Shown piece after piece: positions 57,219 to 64,000 of a DNA stretch of 64,000 nt. Below the pieces are notes generated by a model that worked only from the letters and a program-made list of their open reading frames with translations, was not told where the DNA came from and made no database searches. The stretch comes from an uncultured Bacteroidales bacterium (GTDB taxonomy: Bacteria; Bacteroidota; Bacteroidia; Bacteroidales; Bacteroidaceae): the NCBI GenBank assembly GCA_902801325.1, contig CADCHQ010000017.1, positions 62,001-126,000 of the forward strand. The letters run 5' to 3'. Position numbers and translations under genes: made by a program. The first letter of the stretch is position 1. The number at the start of each line of letters is the position of its first letter.

Positions 57219-58616
57219 ATGGAGAAAGATATTCAAGCTGCGACCCATTCTACTCCCCTCCCCCGGGAGGGGTACGAGGGTGGGGTCTTTAAATATTTCC
57301 CCCATACCGCCGATGACATCCGTCAAATGCTTGACGTCATCGGTGTGCGGTCATTAGACGATCTCTATGCCGAGATTCCTGAGGAGATAAAACTGCATCG
57401 GGAACTCGACATTCCAAGCGAGAAATCGGAGGAAGAGGTTCGCGACATCATTCAAGGTCTGGCCGCACAAAACAAACCGCTCGTATGCTTCGCTGGAGCA
57501 GGAAGCTATGATCACTACACGCCAAGTGTGGTGCCCTTCATTGCAAGCCGTTCGGAGTTCAGCACCAGCTACACTCCCTATCAGGCTGAAATCAGTCAGG
57601 GCACACTGCAATACATCTTTGAGTATCAGACGCTGATGGCCGACCTCACGGGCATGGACATCTCCAACGCCTCGATGTATGACGGAACAACGGCCACAGC
57701 CGAGGCCATGATGATGTGTACTGCTGCAGCAAAGAAGCGCAACCGCGTACTCATTTCAAAGACCATCCAACCCGCCGTGCTGGCCGTTTGCAGAACGTAC
57801 GCAAAGTTCCACGGAATCGACCTCGTGGAAGTGCCCGAAAAAGATGGTGTAATGGATAAAGAATGCGCGCGCGAACTCATAGAAAAGGACGACGTGGCAG
57901 GAATCATCGTATGCCAGCCTAACCGCTATGGACTCATCGAGGACTTTACAGGTCTGGCCGACCTATGCCACGAACACAAAGCTCTGCTGGCAGTAAATAC
58001 AATGGCCTCAGCACTTGCCGTGCTGAAGAGTCCCGGCGAATGGGGCGCAGACATCGCCTGTGGCGACGCTCAAAGTCTGGGTATCCCCATGGGCTACGGT
58101 GGTCCGTACATCGGTTATCTCTGCACCAAGGAAGCCCTCGTGCGCAAGATGCCAGGCCGACTGGTAGGTGCAACCACTGATGCCGACGGACGTCGTACCT
58201 TCGTTCTTACCATGCAGGCACGCGAACAACACATTCGTCGTGAGAAGGCCACTTCGAACATCTGTACGGCCCAAGGTTTCATGTGTCTCTATGTGGCATG
58301 CTACCTGAGTCTGATGGGACCGAAGGGTATGCGCGAAGTGAATGAGCAAAGCTATGCCTCGGCACACTATCTGCACGATGAATTGCTGAAGACGGGCAAG
58401 TTCGAGAAAGTGTACGACGCACCCTTCCTCAACGAGTTCACCCTGCGCTACAAGGGCGATGCAAAAGCGTTGCGCGAGACTCTGGCTGAAGAAGGCTATC
58501 TGTTAGGTGTCCCCACCCTATTCAAGGAGAACTGCCTGACCATCGCCAGCACAGAGCGCCGTACGAAGAAAGAGATTGACAATATGGTTGAACGCATTAA
58601 AACGATAGCCCTATGA
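57219..58616 (+). CDS. gcvPA: Glycine dehydrogenase (decarboxylating) subunit 1
   Basis: 465 residues. The body starts FKYFPHTADDIRQMLDVIG at residue ~24, as family members do at residue 2-5. The first ~23 residues (including STPLPREGYEGGV) are coded by a family A palindrome (57248-57287) lying between the ATG and the conserved part. LVCFAGAGSYDHYTPSVV, MYDGTTATAEAMMM, GIPMGYGGPYIGYL and EKATSNICTAQ are typical. It is the alpha half of the two-subunit P protein, which lacks the PLP lysine. It overlaps gcvPB by 4 bases. Confidence 0.95.
   Translation: MEKDIQAATHSTPLPREGYEGGVFKYFPHTADDIRQMLDVIGVRSLDDLYAEIPEEIKLHRELDIPSEKSEEEVRDIIQGLAAQNKPLVCFAGAGSYDHYTPSVVPFIASRSEFSTSYTPYQAEISQGTLQYIFEYQTLMADLTGMDISNASMYDGTTATAEAMMMCTAAAKKRNRVLISKTIQPAVLAVCRTYAKFHGIDLVEVPEKDGVMDKECARELIEKDDVAGIIVCQPNRYGLIEDFTGLADLCHEHKALLAVNTMASALAVLKSPGEWGADIACGDAQSLGIPMGYGGPYIGYLCTKEALVRKMPGRLVGATTDADGRRTFVLTMQAREQHIRREKATSNICTAQGFMCLYVACYLSLMGPKGMREVNEQSYASAHYLHDELLKTGKFEKVYDAPFLNEFTLRYKGDAKALRETLAEEGYLLGVPTLFKENCLTIASTERRTKKEIDNMVERIKTIAL
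57248..57287. repeat. Family A palindrome inserted at the gcvPA N-terminus
   Basis: CCCCTCCC-CC-GGGAGGGG (57255-57272) with right flank TACGAGGGTGGGGTCTT, in frame between the start codon and the conserved protein body. Confidence 0.85.
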
Positions 58617-60091
58617 ACAGAACATACTATGGAAAGTTGATATTTGAACTTTCGAAGCAAGGTCGTGTGGGTTATTCGTTGCCCAAGAACGAATTTGAAG
58701 GATATAAAGTGGATGATCTGGGTACAAACGCATTGCGCCAGACGGAGACCATCTTGCCCGAATGCGATGAACTGACGGTAGTACGCCACTATACCAACAT
58801 GTCGAACAACAACTTTGGTGTGGACACTGGCTTCTATCCTTTGGGTAGCTGTACCATGAAGTACAATCCGAAGTTGAACGAAGAATTGTGCCAGTTGCCA
58901 GGCTTCAATATGCACCCCCTGACACCTGCCAAATACGCACAAGGCAGTTTGAAGTTGTACGATGAAGTGCAAAAGACGCTGGCTGAGATCGCAGGTCTGA
59001 GTCGCTTCACGTTGAATCCCTATGCCGGTGCTCATGGAGAGTTGACAGGCTTGATGGTGATTCGCCAATACCACATGAGCCGAGGCGATGTCGCCCGTAC
59101 GAAGATTATCGTGCCAGACTCCGCTCACGGCACTAACCCTGCATCTGCAGCAGTATGCGGATTGCAGATTGTAGAGGTGAAGTCATTGGCCAACGGAACA
59201 GTTGACGTAGAGGCCTTGAAGCCTTTGCTCGGTCCCGACATTGCAGGTATGATGATGACCAATCCCAACACGCTGGGATTGTTCGAGACACAGATTCCCG
59301 AAATCGCACGCCTCGTGCATGAGTGTGGCGGACTGATGTATTATGACGGAGCAAACCTGAACCCCATGCTCGGCGTATGCCGTCCTGGCGATATGGGCTT
59401 CGACGTGATGCACATCAACCTGCACAAGACCTTCTCCACACCTCATGGAGGTGGCGGTCCTGGCAGTGGTCCCGTAGGCGTTCGTAAGGGTCTGGAACAA
59501 TTCCTGCCCAATCCGCAGGTTCTTGCAAACGAAGGGGGAACCTACCAATTGCAATGCAAGGACGAGTCGCTGGGTTACGTATCCTTCTTCCTCGGCAACT
59601 TTGGCATCATCATTCGTGCCTATGCCTACCTGCTCTCCCTAGGTAAGGAGAACATCCCCATGGCGGGTAAACTGAGCGTGCTGAATGCCAACTACATTAA
59701 GGAGAGCCTGCGCAGTCACTATAAACTACCCATTGACACCGTTTGCAAACACGAGTTTGTCTTCGACGGTCTGCGTGAGGAGTATGGTGGCGATCATCAC
59801 GATTCAGAGCACGTGACCACCCTTGATGTGGCTAAGCGTCTGCTCGACTACGGATTCCATGCGCCCACCATCTACTTCCCGCTTCTGTTCCATGAGGCCA
59901 TGATGATTGAGCCTACGGAGACGGAAAGCAAGGAGACGTTGGACGATTTCATCGCCGTACTGAAGAAGATTGCCGAGGAGGCTAAGGCCGATCCCCAACT
60001 GCTGAAGACAGCACCTCACGACACTCCCGTTCGCCGCATGGACGATGTGAAGGCTGTGAAGGAACCCAAGTTTACTTTCAAGGCGTTATGA
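58613..60091 (+). CDS. gcvPB: Glycine dehydrogenase (decarboxylating) subunit 2
   Basis: 492 residues. NNFGVDTGFYPLGSCTMKYNP, PYAGAHGELTGLMVIR and AHGTNPASAAVCG precede the PLP-binding Lys272 in NLHKTFSTPHGGGGPGSGP. It carries out the PLP-dependent decarboxylation of glycine with subunit 1 and loads aminomethyl onto GcvH. The split P protein is common in Firmicutes and many Bacteroidetes. ATGA overlaps at both ends (gcvPA, lpd) imply tight coupling. Confidence 0.96.
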   Translation: MNRTYYGKLIFELSKQGRVGYSLPKNEFEGYKVDDLGTNALRQTETILPECDELTVVRHYTNMSNNNFGVDTGFYPLGSCTMKYNPKLNEELCQLPGFNMHPLTPAKYAQGSLKLYDEVQKTLAEIAGLSRFTLNPYAGAHGELTGLMVIRQYHMSRGDVARTKIIVPDSAHGTNPASAAVCGLQIVEVKSLANGTVDVEALKPLLGPDIAGMMMTNPNTLGLFETQIPEIARLVHECGGLMYYDGANLNPMLGVCRPGDMGFDVMHINLHKTFSTPHGGGGPGSGPVGVRKGLEQFLPNPQVLANEGGTYQLQCKDESLGYVSFFLGNFGIIIRAYAYLLSLGKENIPMAGKLSVLNANYIKESLRSHYKLPIDTVCKHEFVFDGLREEYGGDHHDSEHVTTLDVAKRLLDYGFHAPTIYFPLLFHEAMMIEPTETESKETLDDFIAVLKKIAEEAKADPQLLKTAPHDTPVRRMDDVKAVKEPKFTFKAL

Positions 60092-61440
60092 ACACCGACT
60101 TAATCATTATAGGAGCAGGTCCTGGTGGATACGAGACTGCAGTGCGAGCCGCAAAGGCTGGTCTGCAAGTGGTCGTCATCGAAAAGGAACACTTGGGTGG
60201 CACTTGTCTGAATGCTGGTTGCATCCCCACCAAATGCCTGTGTCATTCGGCAGAAGGTCTACCCCCATCCCTTTCCCAAGGGAGGGGGGAAGAGGCCTCC
60301 AGCTATCTGGCAGAAGCAATAGCCCGCAAGAATGAGGTGGTGGAGAAACTGAAGGCTGGCGTTGCACAATTGATGAAAACGCCCGGCATTACACTCGTTG
60401 AGGGCGAAGCTCGTTTTGTGAACCAGCACACTATTGCCGTTGGCCAAATGGTCAATGGTCAATGGTCAATGGTCAATGAATTCACATCCCCTAACATCAT
60501 CATTGCCACAGGAAGTGTGACGAAGTTCCTCCCCATCCCAGGCGCTCATGCCGAAGGTGTACTTACCAGTACCGAGATGTTGAATCTCACCACCCTACCC
60601 CAACGCCTCACCATCATTGGCGGTGGAGTCATCGGGTTGGAGTTTGCCAGCATCTTCCAAGCTATGGGATCGCAGGTTACGGTGATTGAATTCTGCAAGG
60701 AAGTTCTACCGCTGTTCGACCGAGATCTGGCGAAACGCCTGCGCACAAGCCTCAAGAAACGCGGTATCGAGTTCCACACGAGTGCTGCTGCCAAGGAGAT
60801 ACACGAAGGCACACCCCTGGTAGTAGATTTCGAGGAGAAGGGTAAGCTGCAGAGTGTGGAGGCCGATGTGGTACTGATGGCCGTAGGTCGTGCTGCAAAT
60901 CTCAATTCTCTGAACCTTGCAGACGTAAGTATCGAGACCACCCCACGTGGAATTGTAGTGGACGAAAGCATGCAAACCAACGTTCCTGGCATTTATGCCA
61001 TCGGAGACGTGAATGGTCTCATCCAACTCGCTCACGCTGCTTCCGCACAAGGCCGTGTTGCTCTCGCTCACATCATGAGTAAAACAAATCCTTCACCCTT
61101 AATCATCCCTTCTGCCGTCTTCACTGTTCCCGAAGCCGCCATGGTGGGCAAGACGGAGGAACAACTGGAGGAAGCAGGCATTGAATACCAGACTCATAAG
61201 TCGATGTATCGTGCCAACGGTAAAGCTTTGGCGATGGAGGCAGAGGACGGGCTGGTAAAGATACTGACCGACAACGAAGGCAAGATATTGGGATGTCACA
61301 TCCTTGGTGCTCACGCCAGCGACCTCATCCACGAGGTCACGTTGGCCATGCGCCTTGGTGCTACCATCCACGACATTGCCGACACCGTTCACGCACATCC
61401 TTCGCTCAGCGAAATCCTGCTTGCTGCAGCAGAGGCATAA
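60088..61440 (+). CDS. lpd: Dihydrolipoamide dehydrogenase (L protein)
   Basis: 450 residues. FAD-binding IIGAGPGGYETAVRAAKAG, redox pair GGTCLNAGCIPTKC (Cys40, Cys45), NAD-binding TIIGGGVIGLEFASIF, YAIGDVNGLIQLAHAASAQG and the C-terminal HAHPSLSE with the catalytic His. It reoxidises dihydrolipoyl-GcvH. Two stretches are repeat-coded and keep the frame: residues 57-69 (GLPPSLSQGRGEE; family A palindrome) right after the redox helix, and about residues 120-131 (QMVNGQWSMVNE; 7-bp repeat). Last gene of the operon; a terminator follows. Confidence 0.95.
   Translation: MNTDLIIIGAGPGGYETAVRAAKAGLQVVVIEKEHLGGTCLNAGCIPTKCLCHSAEGLPPSLSQGRGEEASSYLAEAIARKNEVVEKLKAGVAQLMKTPGITLVEGEARFVNQHTIAVGQMVNGQWSMVNEFTSPNIIIATGSVTKFLPIPGAHAEGVLTSTEMLNLTTLPQRLTIIGGGVIGLEFASIFQAMGSQVTVIEFCKEVLPLFDRDLAKRLRTSLKKRGIEFHTSAAAKEIHEGTPLVVDFEEKGKLQSVEADVVLMAVGRAANLNSLNLADVSIETTPRGIVVDESMQTNVPGIYAIGDVNGLIQLAHAASAQGRVALAHIMSKTNPSPLIIPSAVFTVPEAAMVGKTEEQLEEAGIEYQTHKSMYRANGKALAMEAEDGLVKILTDNEGKILGCHILGAHASDLIHEVTLAMRLGATIHDIADTVHAHPSLSEILLAAAEA
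60258..60292. repeat. Family A palindrome inserted in frame in lpd
   Basis: CCCTTTCCC-AA-GGGAGGGGG around 60270-60289 with left ACCCCCAT, coding PPSLSQGRG between conserved blocks. Confidence 0.75.
60444..60478. repeat. 7-bp tandem repeat TGGTCAA inside lpd
   Basis: Four successive TGGTCAA units (CAAATGGTCAATGGTCAATG and on), coding MVNGQWSMVN; a 7-bp unit, so copy-number change would shift the frame. Confidence 0.8.
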
Positions 61441-61460
61441 GAAGCACATCACCCATAAAG

Positions 61461-61497
61461 AAACCGCCTGCTTCCCTTTGGAGACAGGCGGTTTTGT
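61461..61497. terminator. Terminator shared by lpd and the convergent surface-protein gene
   Basis: AAACCGCCTG (61461-61470) and CAGGCGGTTT (61485-61494) perfect arms, T-rich after on the plus strand and A-rich before, so it can act in both directions. Confidence 0.85.
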
Positions 61498-61514
61498 TAT
61501 CGTTATGCAACAGA

Positions 61515-64000
61515 TTACTTCAGTTGCATTTTCTTGCCATTAACCACATAGATGCCCGGACGAGTGGGACGCTGATGCAGTTTCACACCATTTATCGTGT
61601 AGATATCAGCATCGTCAAGTTCGTTGGCATTGATGCTCAGGACACCAACAGGAGCTGGACCTACGACAAGGATGCCCTCTGACAAGCGGGAAGTATCCCA
61701 AGTCAAACCGAGTGCAGCATTGGGCGAGCAGAGGTCGAAGACGAGTCCGTCAGCAACGGTAATTGAGGAAGCATCGAAGATCTTAATCTCATCGCCTTCG
61801 CTCAAAGCCAAACCTTCCTTACCACGAACTACGAGCGTACCACCGAGCTTCAAGGTTCCGATGTTAGCAAACTTGCCGAATGACGACTTTGCGCCAATAT
61901 AGGTTTGAGCCGTTCCGTTGACGGTAAGATTACCACCACCGAAGTTCAGGTTTCCAGCTGAATTGGTCTCCGTGATTCCACTACGGATTGTTCCTGCTAC
62001 TGTGGTGGTTGTATTGCCCAGCGTACCTCTACCACTTAAGGTAGCACCCTTGGCAACAGTCAGTGTGCTCTTACCAAGCATAATGTCGGATTTACTGCTA
62101 TTGAGGCAAAGTTCACCTGCATTGACACGACAAGCACCAGAGAAGTCACCACTACCCGTGAACGTCATCTTACAAGTACCCACTTTGTTGAACAGCGACT
62201 TGTTGTTGCCACCATCGTCGTGGATGATTCCAGCGAAGGAGAAATCGTGTCCATCGGAGTTTCCGATGTTCCATGTGTTATTACCACTGACGGCATTCTT
62301 GTTCTGGAAGTTCGAAACAGCGTGATTCAGTGAACCGGAACCCGTCACAGCACCAATGGTCATTGCCTTTGCTACATTCGTCACACCACATCCTGAGGCG
62401 ATGTCGAGTGTGCCATGAGGCATTCCCGATGTGCAATCGAAGGGAAGCCAGATGTTGGTGGTTACGTGCTTAACCGTACCCTCAAATTTCGACCAGTCAC
62501 CAGAGATACGCACACGACTAACGGTGTTACGCGGAACGATGGTCAGCGTACCTTCACCCGTCAGCTTGTTGGTGTAGTTAGTGTAGTATTCAGTCGTCAG
62601 TTGCCATGTTGCCGACTTTCCCTTAGGAACGATGATGGCGTGCGTTGTTGATTGTGTGTCGTCCCAAAGTGTTCCACCTTGGAGTTCGATGGTGGAAGCG
62701 GCATTACCGCTACGCTCAGCAACAGCACCTTGCACGAGAGTCAACTTCGCAAGGTTATTGGTAGCAAAGCAAAGCAACGTACCTGCACCTCGTTTCTCAA
62801 GCAGAGTACCTACAATGGGTTTGTCGGCACCAAAGTCAGCAGCATTGTTGATGACACCACCTTCGTCGGTACGCAGGCGGATGGGAGTACCCGTCTCTAC
62901 CGCTGCCGTCGTTTGCAGGACAGCACCGTTTTCTATGATGAATTTCTGGTTCGACGTGTTCACTGCACCAAGGTTGCCATAAGCCTTATTCTCATTGCTC
63001 AATACGCTCACCTTGACCGTACCGCCACTGATGATGGTAGCACCCGTGTAAGTATTGTCATTGGAGATGGTCAGTGTGCCTGTACCTTGCTTCACAAGCG
63101 ATGCACCGCCCACGATCTTACCTATTCCGTTGAAGTTGTATGCCTTTGAACTGTTGACAATAACGGTGTCGGGATCGAGTTCGCCATTCAAGGCAACAGT
63201 GAACTTCGAAGCAGCATCGTCGAAGATGACCTTATCGCCCGAAACGAAGATATCCGTCTCGCCTTCAATGTTCTGGAAGTTCTCAGCATCGGCATAGTTC
63301 CATGTCGTGTTCTGAGCACCTGTCCAGTACACAGTAGCCGGATCACGAACGCCCTCAATATCGAGGTAGAGTTTCCCTTCCTCGTATTTCAGTGAAGCTT
63401 TTTGTCCAGCAATGCCCTCAACGATTATGTTGCTGATGTTACCCTTCACCGTCCCAATCTCACCGATGAAATAGCGACCTACAGCCAGTTGACTAGTGCC
63501 GTCGTTGGAATGAGCCACAACTTCCAACACCGGAGTAAGGTATTTAGGACCAAACTGTTGCCAAACCGTTGTTGTCTTTGCCTCGATGTTCAGTAGATTG
63601 GCATTGATTTGGTCAATCTTCAATCCATCGCTATAAGCATTCAGTTTCAGACGTGAGCCAAAGCCAAGAATCAGGGAGTCGGTGTTGACAGTTCCTGTCG
63701 GGCATACCGACGATCCATAGTCGGCCTTGATCGAACGGAAGGTTCCGCCATTACTGTTGAGTGTCGTATGACGATTGAGCCAGAGTGTGCTCTGCTTCAG
63801 TGTTCCATCGAAGTTGAGTGTACCTGCCCAAACGTTGGTAGGACCGGTGTAAGTCATGTCAACCTTCGGCAATACGAGGACTCCATCGCCTTGCTTTGCC
63901 AACGTCATTCCTCCTGTGAATGCACCACCCGAGGCCGTGCAAGTGTAATACTTATAGTTGATGACTGCAGTACCATCGGTCTTATTGCTATTGGTGCCTT
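61515..64000 (-). CDS. Large autotransporter-repeat surface protein with Por-like tail, C-terminal part
   Basis: The frame is open to the right edge, so the N-terminus is outside; at least 828 codons are present. It is built of beta-helix units of the passenger type, e.g. SLVKQGTGTLTISNDNTYTGATIISGGTV and FNKVGTCKMTFTGSGDFSG (shown in part; TIGR02601-like). The end, DADIYTINGVKLHQRP then RPGIYVVNGKKMQLK, resembles the sorting tail of the protein at 569-1747. No autotransporter beta-barrel is seen at the C-terminus, so export through a type IX-like system or another route is more likely. An adhesin or matrix role is inferred. Confidence 0.8.
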   Translation of the reverse strand, partial: GTNSNKTDGTAVINYKYYTCTASGGAFTGGMTLAKQGDGVLVLPKVDMTYTGPTNVWAGTLNFDGTLKQSTLWLNRHTTLNSNGGTFRSIKADYGSSVCPTGTVNTDSLILGFGSRLKLNAYSDGLKIDQINANLLNIEAKTTTVWQQFGPKYLTPVLEVVAHSNDGTSQLAVGRYFIGEIGTVKGNISNIIVEGIAGQKASLKYEEGKLYLDIEGVRDPATVYWTGAQNTTWNYADAENFQNIEGETDIFVSGDKVIFDDAASKFTVALNGELDPDTVIVNSSKAYNFNGIGKIVGGASLVKQGTGTLTISNDNTYTGATIISGGTVKVSVLSNENKAYGNLGAVNTSNQKFIIENGAVLQTTAAVETGTPIRLRTDEGGVINNAADFGADKPIVGTLLEKRGAGTLLCFATNNLAKLTLVQGAVAERSGNAASTIELQGGTLWDDTQSTTHAIIVPKGKSATWQLTTEYYTNYTNKLTGEGTLTIVPRNTVSRVRISGDWSKFEGTVKHVTTNIWLPFDCTSGMPHGTLDIASGCGVTNVAKAMTIGAVTGSGSLNHAVSNFQNKNAVSGNNTWNIGNSDGHDFSFAGIIHDDGGNNKSLFNKVGTCKMTFTGSGDFSGACRVNAGELCLNSSKSDIMLGKSTLTVAKGATLSGRGTLGNTTTTVAGTIRSGITETNSAGNLNFGGGNLTVNGTAQTYIGAKSSFGKFANIGTLKLGGTLVVRGKEGLALSEGDEIKIFDASSITVADGLVFDLCSPNAALGLTWDTSRLSEGILVVGPAPVGVLSINANELDDADIYTINGVKLHQRPTRPGIYVVNGKKMQLK

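Overview
The window reads as chromosomal DNA of a gut-type Bacteroidales bacterium, Prevotella/Bacteroides-like; the genus cannot be fixed from sequence alone. Evidence: promoters of the Bacteroidetes form TAnnTTTG with a TTG/TTTG about 19-20 bp upstream, a SusC/SusD pair, a serine-type sulfatase, a split glycine decarboxylase, LeuA/CimA/LeuBCD in one operon, secreted proteins with Por-like C-terminal tails, and Bacteroidales-only small families (smalltalk, DUF4248, HU-related protein).

Layout. 1-1750: end of a fumarylacetoacetate-hydrolase-family gene, a 57-residue peptide gene and a secreted protein. 1990-5100 (minus): rplM-rpsI-rpsB-tsf. 5800-18800: a host-glycan utilisation region (GH33 sialidase, SusC, SusD, GH92 mannosidase, GH89 alpha-N-acetylglucosaminidase) interrupted by a minus-strand Upf1-like helicase. 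18900-29030: housekeeping genes (hisS, purA), a headless SbcC/Rad50-like zinc-hook coiled-coil protein, an AraC regulator-DPP III-AlkD-like operon and a DUF697 membrane protein.

29150-39550 is an accessory island: HU-like protein plus smalltalk peptides (minus), then DUF4248, an 86-aa protein, a large N6-adenine methyltransferase with an N-terminal PD-(D/E)XK-like motif, a HEPN-CBS protein, a UmuD-like S24 peptidase, two small proteins, a PrimPol/DUF3987 primase-helicase, a P5-like cell-wall-lysis protein and an overlapping 36-aa membrane peptide. It resembles a phage-satellite or domesticated phage-like cassette carrying a defence cargo. No integrase is visible. A 55-bp copy of the 3' end of a TPR gene lies at its right edge, and the other copy lies 3.1 kb away, beyond trkA-trkH.

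39700-64000: trkA-trkH potassium uptake, the TPR gene, the leuA-leuC-leuD-cimA-leuB operon, a large MscS-family channel, a sulfatase, lipoate ligase followed by gcvT-gcvH-gcvPA-gcvPB-lpd (a complete glycine cleavage system with its lipoylation enzyme), and the end of a giant autotransporter-repeat surface protein running off the right edge.

The most striking non-gene signal is several dispersed repeat families. A GC-rich palindrome (CTCCC...GGGAG) occurs about 15 times, both between genes and in frame inside conserved genes (GH92, primase-helicase, gcvPA, lpd). Degenerate 7-bp tandem repeats sit at gene ends, signal peptides and promoters, and several stop codons lie inside them.
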